Notes under the pieces: generated by a model
The model's input: only the letters and a program-made list of their open reading frames with translations
Database searches by the model: none
What the model was told of the DNA's origin: nothing
NCBI GenBank assembly: GCA_963751425.1
Contig: CAVVUF010000001.1
Span: forward strand, 434,001-498,000
DNA: 64,000 nucleotides
Reading direction: 5' to 3'
Source of the DNA: CAVVUF01 sp963751425
Lineage (GTDB): Bacteria; Chloroflexota; Anaerolineae; Anaerolineales; UBA4823
In this document: positions 18,931-27,216 of the stretch, in pieces
How positions within the stretch are numbered: position 1 is the stretch's first letter
How the letters are laid out: each line of letters starts with the position of its first letter
Position numbers and translations under genes: made by a program

Positions 18931-18987
18931 CTCGCTGGCTCCTGACAAAAATCACTTTCTGAGCTGGATGATGTCGGAGCCAGCGAG
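18931..18987 (-). other. Long stem-loop between two paralogous genes
   Basis: CTCGCTGGCTCC at 18931-18942 is perfectly complementary to 18976-18987, and a further GAC/GTC pairing lies inside after one bulged base. The loop is about 26 bases. It starts 10 bases after the stop of the 134-residue gene and ends 80 bases before the next start. It has no T-run, so an mRNA-stability or processing element is more likely than a terminator. Confidence 0.5.
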
Positions 18988-18997
18988 AGACTGGAGG

Positions 18998-19402
18998 CTA
19001 ATACACCTCGATCATGAGAGGTGCAACAAAGCCAGTCAAGCCTGGGAGGTTCGGGAACTTGACCAAACAAGCGACCTCATACACACCGGCGATGGGTATT
19101 CCGGCATACGCAAAATTTGCTTGGTAGGCGTTGGTTCCGGGCATAAGAGCTCCAGTTGCCATACCCAGGTCGTACTCGGGAGCATTCGCTCCGAACCCAT
19201 CAGCGCTAAAAATCACCTGAAATTGCACATTCAGGTTTTTTAACCATTCCCAGATGATACCGCTCCCCTGAAAGCTAGCCCTTAAAGTAAAAGGACCGTT
19301 GACAGGAACGATGGTAGATGGCGTCAAGGGAGGGGGTTCGAAGATCTCCAAATTAGTTACTTCAAAAACTAACCACGGAGGGACATTAGGTTGACCCTGC
19401 AT
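18998..19402 (-). CDS. Small protein sharing a beta domain with its downstream neighbour, function unknown
   Basis: This is a 134-residue protein with no signal peptide or membrane segment. It begins MQGQPNVPPWLVFEV and consists of one beta-rich domain: NLEIFEPPP near residue 17, WEWLKNLNVQFQVIF near 55, a G-x-Y-x-V edge strand (IAGVYEVACLVKFP), and an end in APLMIEVY. The order of these elements matches the C-terminal domain of the next protein (LKIFQPP, PAGMYNLKVFTRIP, AHLEILLLQVF). ATG 19402 has an ideal GGAG 8 bases upstream, so the earlier in-frame starts are unlikely. The fold might be a sandwich such as C2 or Ig, but this is a guess. Confidence 0.6.
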   Translation of the reverse strand: MQGQPNVPPWLVFEVTNLEIFEPPPLTPSTIVPVNGPFTLRASFQGSGIIWEWLKNLNVQFQVIFSADGFGANAPEYDLGMATGALMPGTNAYQANFAYAGIPIAGVYEVACLVKFPNLPGLTGFVAPLMIEVY

Positions 19403-19557
19403 TTTATTTACTCCTTTCATTTTTTTCTGAACCTTGTAATTCGTCGTTGACCCTCGAGAGCAACGTTTGACGATCTGTTTGTACCAATCAAAACATTGCT
19501 CAAAATTAGATATCACTTAGTTCTGGAAATTTCTCCGTCAAACCGGAAGAGAATCTC

Positions 19558-20872
19558 TCAACCACGCCGGATCTCATCCATCAGGGCAGTAGTCTTCAGC
19601 GAAGGTGGGACATCCAATTCCGATTTTAGTTTTTCAACGCACCTGTGATACTGCCGGATCGCCAGGTAAGGATATCCCTGTTGGCAATAGCATTGCATCA
19701 GTCGGAAGTGCGCCTCCTCCCGGCAAGGATCTGTGGATATCATCTTATTACAGATGTTCACGCAGGCATCATATCGATTGTGGTCATAATAATACGTGCT
19801 CAGGCGCTCCAGCAAGCTCAGGTAATCGTTTTGCAGGCTTAGGCGAAACGGGAAGATCCAGATCCTCGTACCGGTCTTCCTCGAGAAATTCCCCCTGGTA
19901 AAGAATCTCGGCTGCCTGGTACTCACTCATTGCCAGGGCAGTGTTATTCACTTCTTCCAATCCTTGTGCTTTGTGGAGGTGTGCTTTAAATTCATCCACA
20001 TCCATCCAGATCTGAAGATCAGGATTGAGCCGGTAGCACTCGCTTTCGAAAACCACATGCGAGAAATCCGGCTGGTTTCTATGAAGAGCCTGCCTTAAGC
20101 TGTGGATAGACCAATTAAGATTTCGCCTGGCAGAGTCAGGAGGTGAATCTCGCCAAAATAATTCCATCAAGACTTCTTTTGCAACAGGCTGCTCTTTATG
20201 GGCTATCAGGTATTTAAAGATGGACTTACCTTTGCTGTTCGGCCAATTTACGCCAACATGCCCATCGAGGTAAACCTGAAACACGCCCAGACAAAAAATA
20301 AACAATTGATGTTGGTTCAACTCATCCTGCCTCTTTACTTCAGATAGAGATGGTAAAACCACCTCTTCTGCCTTGGCAGAGAATGAGACCATGGGATCCT
20401 CCACCCTATTTTTTTCATCTAGGTAATGTTTTGGTCCCCATAATCTTTGGATGAATTTTTTTTGGACCGTTCCCTGGACGAATTTTAGTGCCTTCATCCC
20501 GCTGTCGTTGTCACTACTACGAGCCTGCTCATCCTCCCAATCCATCATCTGCCGAACTAGCTTGCCGAGTTCAGCCTGCAGCGCCTGCTCCCGCTGGTGC
20601 GTATCCTGGATAGCGTCACGACAGCGCTTCTCCTCTAATTTTAATTGCGCACAAGCCAGGCAAATCTGCATTGCAGCACTTAAAATGATCTTCAGTTCTT
20701 CCCTTGCTGTTCCTTTGAAATTATCTTGCAGCTGCTGGAGGCTTACCGCCGCGCGGCCGTATTCCCCGCTCTCCAGAAACCGGCAAATATTCTGCCAATC
20801 CTGGGAAGGGTTGACTAACCGACCGGAAGAAATTTTTCGCCAGGAAAAATTTCTCATCGTTGAGAACTTCAT
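19558..20872 (-). CDS. SARP/BTAD-type transcriptional regulator with coiled N-terminus, one frame break
   Basis: An N-terminal helical, coiled-coil-prone region (to about residue 190, e.g. REQALQAELGKLVRQMMDWE) precedes an OmpR-like winged helix (FCLGVFQVYLDGHVGVNW) and a BTAD domain (MDVDEFKAHL; later LLERLSTYYYDHNRYDACV). The frame breaks near 19855, where DLDLP must join FRLSLQNDYLSLLERL, so the inferred protein is about 438 residues. The start at 20872 follows GGGGGAG with 7-base spacing. It heads a minus-strand group with the two unknown proteins downstream, which it may control. Unlike the 10.9-13.6 kb SARP it has no ATPase domain. Confidence 0.75.
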
Positions 20873-21001
20873 AAATCCGCTCCCCCAGGCAGCTCTCTTT
20901 ACAAAGCCCTGAAGCCCTCCAGGCTTCAACAACCCTGCTACGTACCAGGGAAATTTCTAAATGCTACCACTCGCTAACCTTAGCAATTACATTATCCAAT
21001 T

Positions 21002-21026
21002 GAAAAACCGCCGGCTACTTGCCGGC
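21002..21026 (-). terminator. Intrinsic terminator after the GH20 gene
   Basis: On the minus strand GCCGGC-AAGTA-GCCGGC is followed by GGTTTTTC. It lies about 245 bases after the hexosaminidase stop and before the next minus-strand gene. Confidence 0.5.
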
Positions 21027-21270
21027 AGCAGTGATTGCAATGAAGCTGTAATGAATTACACTTCCTTACTATTTTTGGCTGCCTCTTCCCATTACCATTA
21101 TATGAAATAAAGAAAGGAGAGTCAATTAGTATTTAAAAAACAAATCTGAATTTAATTAATCCATATCCAAAAACCTGATCTTGCACTACAATCGCCCTCA
21201 CTGGCCTCGCAGCCACTAACATGAAACGATTGGTTTAGAGAAAGACAAAAAAGGAAGACCACTCTTCACA

Positions 21271-22737
21271 TCATTCTTCCCAAGGAACTTCTGGAGAATG
21301 ATAGAAGTTTACCTTCATCGCTTTCAATCTGGGGCCATGAGCCCCCAAACGAACTTTATATTTATCCCAGTCTCTCGCTTGTGCTGGAGACCAACCAATT
21401 TCTGCAACTCCTGGCAGCTTGGGGAAAACCATAAACTCAATATCTTGAATTGTTTCGATCGTCTCTGTCCAGAGGGGAGCTTCGACCCCAAGAATGTCAG
21501 TCTCAGATACACCTGGCAGTTGAGTGGATGGATCCCAATTGTAAGCATCTGGCACTTCAACCACTCCCGCCCAGGTCAAGCCAATTGAAGTTTCTGGGGT
21601 GTATTTCATATCCAAGTAAATTTTCGAAGCAGGAGACATGATTACTTTATTGCCTTGTTCTACAGCCTTACGGGCATGCCCGCTGCTCCAATACTGCGCA
21701 ATTGTTTTTGGGAGCAACCTTACCTGGGAAATCTCCTCCCAACCAACCGCCTGTTTTCCATTCTTATGCACAATGGATTGAACCTGCTCGATTAGTTTTC
21801 TGTAATCAGCAGGAGATGTAGCTGCAGCCTCATCACCACCGATATGGATGTATGGCCCGGGGGTTATCGCCGCGATCTCACGGATTACATCTTCCAGAAA
21901 AGAAAAGGTAATATCCTTACTCACACAAAGAGAGCTGAAACCGACTTCTGTACCTGTATAAAGATTTGGTGCTGAGCCACTGCAATTTAATTCGGGATAA
22001 GAGGCTAAAGCTGCATTCGTATGTCCAGGCAAGTCAATTTCTGGGATAATGGTGATGCAGCGATTTTGAGCATAAGCAACAATTTCCGCATACTGTGCTT
22101 TGGAATAATAACCGCTTTTTCCGCCACCTACCTCTGTACTACCTCCATATTCGGCCAGTCGTGGCCACGAATTGATCATCAACCTCCAACCCTGGTCGTC
22201 CGACAGATGCAAATGAAAACGATTCATCTTGTAATATGAGATTAAGTCAATATAACGCTTGACATCTTCTACATGAAAGAAATGCCTGGAGACATCCAGC
22301 ATCACTCCCCGCCAATGGAAGCGTGGATAATCTCGCACCGTGCCTGCAGGAATCTGCCAGGGACCAGATTGAACAACCGCTCTTTCAATTCCTGGAGGGA
22401 GTAATTGGCGCAGGGTTTGCACTCCCCATAATAAGCCTTCAGTGTTTTGGGCGCTCAAATTGATCCCAGCAGTATCGATCTCAAGGTGATAGCCTTCTTC
22501 GCCCAAGCCAGGATCATCTTTCAAGGAAATCAGGATATGACCTGTCTGGTCAGATCCATCATCTGGCATTACAGCCAGGGGAAAGCCAGTCGCTGGTCTG
22601 AGTTTGCTGGCCAAATAATTTCCTATGAAACTGAGCTCTTCGTTCCCTCGGCTGATGATTACTTTCGTGCTTTCAGTAAGGGTAAAAGACCCCTTACCTG
22701 GTTCAATTGAAACGGGCATTGGTATCAAAGTATGCAT
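21271..22737 (-). CDS. Beta-N-acetylhexosaminidase, glycoside hydrolase family 20
   Basis: This 488-residue enzyme removes terminal beta-GlcNAc or GalNAc from glycans. It has the GH20b-like N-terminal domain (to about 125) and the TIM barrel beginning at PRFHWRGVMLDVSRHF. The catalytic Asp-Glu pair lies in HIGGDEAAAT near residue 300, and the barrel motifs HLHLSDDQGWR and IPEIDLPGHT are present. No signal peptide is visible, so it may act on imported chito- or glycoprotein-derived oligosaccharides. It starts 39 bases after the octaheme lipoprotein gene on the same strand, an odd pairing that may be only transcriptional. No clear ribosome-binding site precedes the start. Confidence 0.92.
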   Translation of the reverse strand: MHTLIPMPVSIEPGKGSFTLTESTKVIISRGNEELSFIGNYLASKLRPATGFPLAVMPDDGSDQTGHILISLKDDPGLGEEGYHLEIDTAGINLSAQNTEGLLWGVQTLRQLLPPGIERAVVQSGPWQIPAGTVRDYPRFHWRGVMLDVSRHFFHVEDVKRYIDLISYYKMNRFHLHLSDDQGWRLMINSWPRLAEYGGSTEVGGGKSGYYSKAQYAEIVAYAQNRCITIIPEIDLPGHTNAALASYPELNCSGSAPNLYTGTEVGFSSLCVSKDITFSFLEDVIREIAAITPGPYIHIGGDEAAATSPADYRKLIEQVQSIVHKNGKQAVGWEEISQVRLLPKTIAQYWSSGHARKAVEQGNKVIMSPASKIYLDMKYTPETSIGLTWAGVVEVPDAYNWDPSTQLPGVSETDILGVEAPLWTETIETIQDIEFMVFPKLPGVAEIGWSPAQARDWDKYKVRLGAHGPRLKAMKVNFYHSPEVPWEE

Positions 22738-22776
22738 TGTATTGAAAGATTGTTCGTTAGGATTGTACAGACGAAC

Positions 22777-24072
22777 TCAAGGTGCTGGTGTTGGAGTTTG
22801 TGTAGGGAGTATCGGAGGTTCGGCTGGCCAATCATGATACCCATATGCACCGTCGATTAACTCCTGGTCGCTTTTCGGAAATCCTACACTATGACATTGT
22901 CGACAAGCGAAGTTCAAACTAACCTGAGGGTAAGAATAAGTTTGTTCTGTGCCGTCTTCAGCATTCGTGATGTAAAATTGCTCGACCTTGATCGGGTTAA
23001 TTGACACTGCATGAGTTCTTAAATCGCCAGTGTATCTTGATGCCTCACCCCAAGCCAGTTTAATCACCTGGGCCATATGACATTGCGTACAAGACAACCC
23101 CATGCTGGCATGTTTGAGATTCTTTTGATACTGTGCTTCTTGAAAATGACAATCCTGGCATTTCACTTGGGTAGTCGGCGCTTTGGTTTTTGCTAATTGA
23201 ACGACACCTGAGTGAGGATCATGGCATGTAACACAGTTGAGTACGGTATGTTTTCCTGGAAAAAGGTCGCTGCTTTGTTCCGAAAAATCGATAAAACCTT
23301 CATGAGCAGCGATCGGTTCACTGCTTGATTCATGACACTGTCGGCATGTTTCAGAATCAAGCGAAATTTTCATGGCTATCCCTTTCGGATTCGTCATGTG
23401 CAAGCTTCCCGGACCATGACATTCTTCGCATTGAATACCATCCATAGCCCATGTTCCAACCAAGCCAGGTAAACTATCCTGGTTCCCAGAAGGGTTATAT
23501 GCGGTGGTGTGGCAAGAGACGCAAGGTGTTGCAAGGTTTTCTTCACCTGCATGGTAAGAAACAAAACTAGCCTGTTTACCCAGGAAATCATTCGAAAAAT
23601 TCCATTGATTTAAGTAGCTGCTGTTTCCACTTTTTCCAGGCTCATCTGTAATCAGGAATCCCTGCAAATTTACAAATAGGGCTTTCCAGTTATAACCACC
23701 GATCACATATAAGATATCATTCCATGCATATCCTTCTGGTAATTGTTCGAGTTTCGTAAACGGATAAGCAGGAGATTGGCCATCCACAATCTTATTCAAC
23801 GCCCAAGGGTGCCCCGTTTTCATAAACGAAGTGTAGATATCCTGATGGCAGCCTCCACATGTTTGTGAGCCAACATAATCTGCTCCAGAAGGGCCAGGTT
23901 CCCCAGCTGGTCCCGCAGGCCCGGTCTTGCCATCGGGTCCTTGCGGTCCTTCTGGTCCCGCAGGTCCTGCTGGACCTACTTCTCCTTGAGGTCCTTGAGA
24001 GCCTGCACAAGCTGCAAGGCTAAATGCAATCAAGACCAGCATTAATCCCACAAGCCAAATTTGCTTTTTCAT
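22777..24072 (-). CDS. Octaheme c-type cytochrome lipoprotein with collagen-like linker
   Basis: This is a 431-residue protein. A signal peptide with lipobox SLAAC predicts a lipid anchor. Residues about 24-60 are an uninterrupted collagen-like Gly-X-Y stretch (GPQGEVGPAGPAGPEGPQG and on). Eight CxxCH motifs follow: CGGCH, CVSCH, CEECH, CRQCH, CVTCH, CQDCH, CTQCH, CRQCH. It ends in a proline-rich tail (PILPTQTPTPAP). Multiheme proteins of this kind carry electrons outside the membrane. The linker would hold the heme domain away from the surface. The start was set at the MKK of the signal peptide. Upstream DNA is shared with the divergent aspS promoter. Confidence 0.88.
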   Translation of the reverse strand: MKKQIWLVGLMLVLIAFSLAACAGSQGPQGEVGPAGPAGPEGPQGPDGKTGPAGPAGEPGPSGADYVGSQTCGGCHQDIYTSFMKTGHPWALNKIVDGQSPAYPFTKLEQLPEGYAWNDILYVIGGYNWKALFVNLQGFLITDEPGKSGNSSYLNQWNFSNDFLGKQASFVSYHAGEENLATPCVSCHTTAYNPSGNQDSLPGLVGTWAMDGIQCEECHGPGSLHMTNPKGIAMKISLDSETCRQCHESSSEPIAAHEGFIDFSEQSSDLFPGKHTVLNCVTCHDPHSGVVQLAKTKAPTTQVKCQDCHFQEAQYQKNLKHASMGLSCTQCHMAQVIKLAWGEASRYTGDLRTHAVSINPIKVEQFYITNAEDGTEQTYSYPQVSLNFACRQCHSVGFPKSDQELIDGAYGYHDWPAEPPILPTQTPTPAP

Positions 24073-24105
24073 ATCCCAATTCATCCTTCGTTTAAATTTG
24101 TGCAT

Positions 24106-24111
24106 ATTATA
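24106..24111 (-). promoter_or_regulatory. Candidate -10 box for the octaheme lipoprotein gene
   Basis: A minus-strand TATAAT lies 33 bases upstream of the start. No convincing -35 hexamer is seen at 17 bp. Confidence 0.35.
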
Positions 24112-24201
24112 TATCAAGTATTAGAATCAGGTGAGTTATTAAGTTTTCGGAAATTCACCGTCTTTGAAACTTGCCTGCTTCCATCTTACTTATTTTTCGG
24201 T

Positions 24202-24207
24202 TATAAT
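24202..24207 (+). promoter_or_regulatory. -10 box of the aspS promoter
   Basis: TATAAT lies 25 bases before the leader ORF, with a weak TTCCAT at -35 distance (24179-24184, 17-bp spacer). Confidence 0.5.
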
Positions 24208-24231
24208 CAGCCTTCAATCAGGAAACGACTT

Positions 24232-24315
24232 ATGAAGACCATTCGATTTATCAACCCAAATAATCATCATTGCTACGCCCGTCGGGCGGAAGGATGCAGC
24301 ACACCTGGTTGCTGA
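24232..24315 (+). CDS. Possible 27-codon leader peptide upstream of aspS
   Basis: ATG 24232 follows AGGAAACGACTT and opens 27 codons ending at TGA 24313-24315. The peptide has three Asn, paired His, paired Arg and three Cys codons but no Asp codon. It runs through the first arm of the attenuator (24276-24288), so ribosome position could influence RNA folding. Its coding nature is uncertain, because the structured RNA alone could explain the conservation of this region, if any. Confidence 0.35.
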   Translation: MKTIRFINPNNHHCYARRAEGCSTPGC

Positions 24316-24370
24316 AACCTGTACCGCTAACCCATCGCCCGACGCAATGTGCGTAGGGCGATTTATTTTG
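24276..24370 (+). promoter_or_regulatory. Transcription attenuator of aspS with mutually exclusive stems
   Basis: Three pairings compete. CGCCCG/CGGGCG forms a local hairpin at 24276-24288. CGTCGGGCG at 24280-24288 is perfectly complementary to CGCCCGACG at 24336-24344. The latter is also the left arm of a terminator (ATCGCCC at 24334-24340 with GGGCGAT at 24356-24362, inner CGC/GCG, loop AATGT) followed by TTATTTT. The upstream arm can thus act as antiterminator or be sequestered. The aspS ribosome-binding site begins just after, at 24372. No T-box consensus was found. Confidence 0.65.
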
Positions 24371-24381
24371 TGGAGGCTTTT

Positions 24382-26148
24382 ATGTATAAAACACATACTT
24401 GTGGTGAATTAGGGATTTCCCACTCCGGAGGAAAAGTCACCGTAGCTGGATGGGTGCACCGCCGCCGGGATCATGGTGGGGTCACCTTCATCGATTTACG
24501 CGACCGCTTTGGGATTGTCCAGATTGTAACCAACCCGGAAACTTCCCCTGAAGCGCATGCTGCAATGGTCGATGTGCGTGTGGAGTGGGTAATCCAGGTA
24601 GAGGGAGTGGTTCGAAAACGCCCAGAAGGTATGGAGAATCCCCATATGCCAACAGGTGAAATAGAAATAGAAGTACAGAAAATGCGTGTCTTGAACCAGG
24701 CCAAAACGCCTCCTTTTATGATTAACAAGGAAGAAGAAGTTGATGAAGCCACGCGCTTGCACTATCGATACTTGGACCTGCGCCGAGATCGTATGCGCGA
24801 TAACCTGGTCATGCGCCATCGGGTTGTTAAGTTTATTAGGGATTATTTGGATCAACGAGGTTTTATTGAGGTTGAAACACCCATCTTGTTTAAAACCACC
24901 CCTGAGGGGGCGCGTGATTATTTGGTGCCCTCCCGCGTGCATCCAGGTGAATTTTATGCATTACCCCAATCTCCTCAGCAGCTCAAGCAAATGCTCATGG
25001 TTGCCGGCATTGAACGCTATTTTCAAATTGCGCGCTGTTTTCGCGATGAAGATCAGCGCGGCGATCGGCAGCCAGAATTTACCCAACTCGATTTGGAAAT
25101 GTCGTTTGTTTACAGAGAAGATGTCATGGACCTGGCTGAAGATTTATTCACCAAATTGGCAGCCAAGATTGTCCCTCAAAAACACCTTTTATCCAGCCCA
25201 TTTCCCCGCCTGACATATCGAGAGGCATTGGAACGCTTCGGGAAGGACAATCCTGACCTCCGATACGGTTTGGAGCTGAAAAACATCACGGACCTGGCTG
25301 CTGGCTCTGGTTTCCAAGTATTCGAAGCTACCGCAGCCAATGGGGGTCATGTTCGCGGACTCAATGCGAAAGGATTAGGTCATTACAGCCGAAAGCAGAT
25401 AGACGAGCTTACCGAATATGTGAAATCCTTTGGAGCGAAAGGTTTGGCTTACCTGGCGATCACCCCTGAAGGTGAACAGCGCTCTTCTTTTGCTAAGTTC
25501 CTCCCAGAAGATATATTGAAGAAACTCTTAGAACGCCTGGAGGCTAAAGCAGGGGATCTTCTATTATTCGTTGCAGATAAGCCTGCGATTGTCTTTGAGA
25601 CATTGGGACGGTTGAGGGTTCATCTTGCAGAACAATTGGGGTTGGCTGATCCAAACACACTTGCTTTTTGCTGGGTGATTGACTTTCCACTCGTCAATTG
25701 GTCCGAGGAGGAACAGCGCTGGGATCCTAGCCATCACCTGTTCACATCCCCAATGCTGGAAGATATTCCGTTGTTGGATACTGACCCTGGCAAAGCACGC
25801 GGGCAGCAATATGACCTGGTGCTGAACAACTATGAAGTTGGCGGTGGTTCCATTCGAATCCATGACCGTAACTTACAAGAGAAAATCTTTAAACTGATCG
25901 GCTTGGATCCAGAGGTGGCGCGGGAAAGGTTCGGGCATATGCTTGAAGCCTTTGAATACGGAACACCGCCGCATGGTGGGATCGCCCCGGGGATCGATCG
26001 AATCTGTATGATTCTGGCAGGTGAGCCGAATATTCGCGAGGTCATCGCCTTCCCCAAAAACCAGGCAGCCCGCGATCTGATGGCAGATGCCCCCTCTCCT
26101 GCAGAACCAAAACAATTAAAAGAGCTCCATATCAAGCTTGACCTCTGA
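24382..26148 (+). CDS. aspS: Aspartyl-tRNA synthetase
   Basis: This 588-residue class II synthetase charges tRNA-Asp (or Asp and Asn if the non-discriminating form). Domains: an OB-fold anticodon-binding domain (residues about 1-105; GWVHRRRDHGGVTFIDLRDR), the catalytic core with flipping loop QSPQQLKQMLM, motif 2 FRDEDQRGDRQPEFTQ, the GAD insertion domain (about 280-410), and motif 3 GIAPGIDRI. The length is that of the bacterial type. ATG 24382 has a GGAGG 6 bases upstream, so the longer ORF start at 24349, inside the terminator hairpin, is rejected. Expression is probably set by the upstream attenuator. A strong terminator follows. Confidence 0.97.
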   Translation: MYKTHTCGELGISHSGGKVTVAGWVHRRRDHGGVTFIDLRDRFGIVQIVTNPETSPEAHAAMVDVRVEWVIQVEGVVRKRPEGMENPHMPTGEIEIEVQKMRVLNQAKTPPFMINKEEEVDEATRLHYRYLDLRRDRMRDNLVMRHRVVKFIRDYLDQRGFIEVETPILFKTTPEGARDYLVPSRVHPGEFYALPQSPQQLKQMLMVAGIERYFQIARCFRDEDQRGDRQPEFTQLDLEMSFVYREDVMDLAEDLFTKLAAKIVPQKHLLSSPFPRLTYREALERFGKDNPDLRYGLELKNITDLAAGSGFQVFEATAANGGHVRGLNAKGLGHYSRKQIDELTEYVKSFGAKGLAYLAITPEGEQRSSFAKFLPEDILKKLLERLEAKAGDLLLFVADKPAIVFETLGRLRVHLAEQLGLADPNTLAFCWVIDFPLVNWSEEEQRWDPSHHLFTSPMLEDIPLLDTDPGKARGQQYDLVLNNYEVGGGSIRIHDRNLQEKIFKLIGLDPEVARERFGHMLEAFEYGTPPHGGIAPGIDRICMILAGEPNIREVIAFPKNQAARDLMADAPSPAEPKQLKELHIKLDL

Positions 26149-26164
26149 CCCCAGAAAGACCCAC

Positions 26165-26201
26165 TGAGAGTTTACGAGAATAATCGTAAACTCTCATTTT
26201 T
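26165..26201 (+). terminator. Intrinsic terminator of aspS
   Basis: A perfect 13-bp stem (TGAGAGTTTACGA with its complement, loop GAATAA) is followed by TTTTT, 16 bases after the aspS stop. Confidence 0.9.
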
Positions 26202-26457
26202 GTAGACTCAATATCACCTACTCACCCGGCTACTTTTGTGGTATAAGAAACGTACCCTGCTGTGCAAGTGTTGCTGCTACCCCGGTTTTGAGCCAACACC
26301 CACTTATAGGGTTCCACTCTTTCGTTCGTGACGCGATAGGCGCCGGCGAATTTCGCCCAGCCAAGGCGGAGCGACCGGGAAGGAACCCAACCTGCGAAGG
26401 CAGGTTCAAAACTTTGCAGCACACGGCATGGTGGGGTTCGCCCTTATATCGGCCAAA
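26202..26457. other. Gene-free spacer with stem-loops, possible dispersed repeat or structured RNA
   Basis: I see no credible gene on either strand; short frames across it lack start signals. It contains a GC-rich stretch with AACCTGC-gaag-GCAGGTT at about 26389-26406 and the arms GGTTCC/GGAAGGAACC about 80 bases apart, so it can fold. It does not match SRP, 6S, RNase P or tmRNA. It may be a copy of a dispersed element. Confidence 0.35.
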
Positions 26458-26487
26458 GACTGAGAGCACTACACAGTGCTCTCAGTC
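26458..26487. terminator. Intrinsic terminator of the Nudix gene
   Basis: A 12-bp perfect stem, GACTGAGAGCAC with its complement and loop TACACA, begins 5 bases beyond the Nudix stop on the minus strand. The plus strand has ACGTTTT after the stem, so it may work both ways. Confidence 0.7.
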
Positions 26488-26492
26488 ACGTT

Positions 26493-27179
26493 TTAAGGGA
26501 ACAAGCGCCGGGCTTTCACTTCAGCGACCGCATCTGGACGATAACGATAAAGGCGGGCTGGCCGCCCCTCACCCGTGCGCATATGGGTGGTTTCCTCGAT
26601 CACGTTTGCATCCAAAATCCGCCGGCGAAAGTTGCGCTTATCCAATCTAACTCCCAAAATAATTTCATAAGTGGATTGAATCTCGGTCAGGGTAAATTCT
26701 TCCGGAAGGAGCTCAAATCCAACTGCGGTATATTCAAGCTTGTAACGCAGTCGCAGCAGGGCGTTTGATAGGATTTCGGAGTGATCGAATGCTAATTTAG
26801 GAATTTGATCGATAGAAAACCAAGAGGCCTTCGTAGTATCCGTCCCACCTTCCGTACAAATCGGTTTATCGGCAGCAATCAAGGCAAAATAAGCCACCGT
26901 TACCACCCGACCACGCGGGTCACGTTGTAAGTCACCATACGTATAGAGCTGCTCTAGGTACGCATCCCGAATGCCGGTCTCTTCCTCAAGCTCCCGGGCT
27001 GCAGCTTCTTCTAATGATTCATCCAGGTGCACAAAACCACCAGGAAGCGCCCATATCCCCAGGTAAGGTTCTTCACCTCTACAAACGAGAAGCACCTGCA
27101 AATTTTCTTCTCGTACGCTAAAAATGACGATATCTACCGTCAAAGCCGGGCGCGGGTAATCGTAAGTGTATTTAACCAT
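26493..27179 (-). CDS. Nudix hydrolase with C-terminal winged helix (NrtR-like)
   Basis: This is a 228-residue protein. The Nudix domain (about 10-145) has the full GX5EX7REUXEEXGU box (GGFVHLDESLEEAAARELEE, then ETGI). The C-terminal winged helix (about 150-225; TLTEIQSTYEIILGVRLDKR and NFRRRILDANVIEET) is the DNA-binding part found in NrtR-type repressors of NAD metabolism, where the Nudix part often senses ADP-ribose. No NAD genes are adjacent, so the target is unknown, and catalytic activity may or may not persist. The start was set at MVKYTYDYPRPALTVD, the usual family beginning; no clear ribosome-binding site is seen. It lies downstream of malQ on the same strand. Confidence 0.85.
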   Translation of the reverse strand: MVKYTYDYPRPALTVDIVIFSVREENLQVLLVCRGEEPYLGIWALPGGFVHLDESLEEAAARELEEETGIRDAYLEQLYTYGDLQRDPRGRVVTVAYFALIAADKPICTEGGTDTTKASWFSIDQIPKLAFDHSEILSNALLRLRYKLEYTAVGFELLPEEFTLTEIQSTYEIILGVRLDKRNFRRRILDANVIEETTHMRTGEGRPARLYRYRPDAVAEVKARRLFP

Positions 27180-27216
27180 ACCGGGAACAATCAATCTACC
27201 GGAAGATACTGATATT

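Noticed and set aside
22777..24072. Nitrite or hydroxylamine reductase (octaheme)
   Set aside because: Eight hemes are present, but the family-specific catalytic motif CXXCK or the P460-type arrangement was not seen.
24130..24381. T-box riboswitch upstream of aspS
   Set aside because: No T-box core sequence or specifier-loop layout was found; the pairing seen fits a simpler attenuator.
26288..26420. SRP or 6S RNA
   Set aside because: A GGAAGGAA and a CCAGCCAAGGC occur, but in the wrong order and without the conserved helix 8 context.
26222..26470. Short minus-strand protein genes in the aspS-Nudix spacer
   Set aside because: Two overlapping frames give equally protein-like strings, no ribosome-binding site exists, and the DNA is palindromic; it reads as structured or repetitive DNA.
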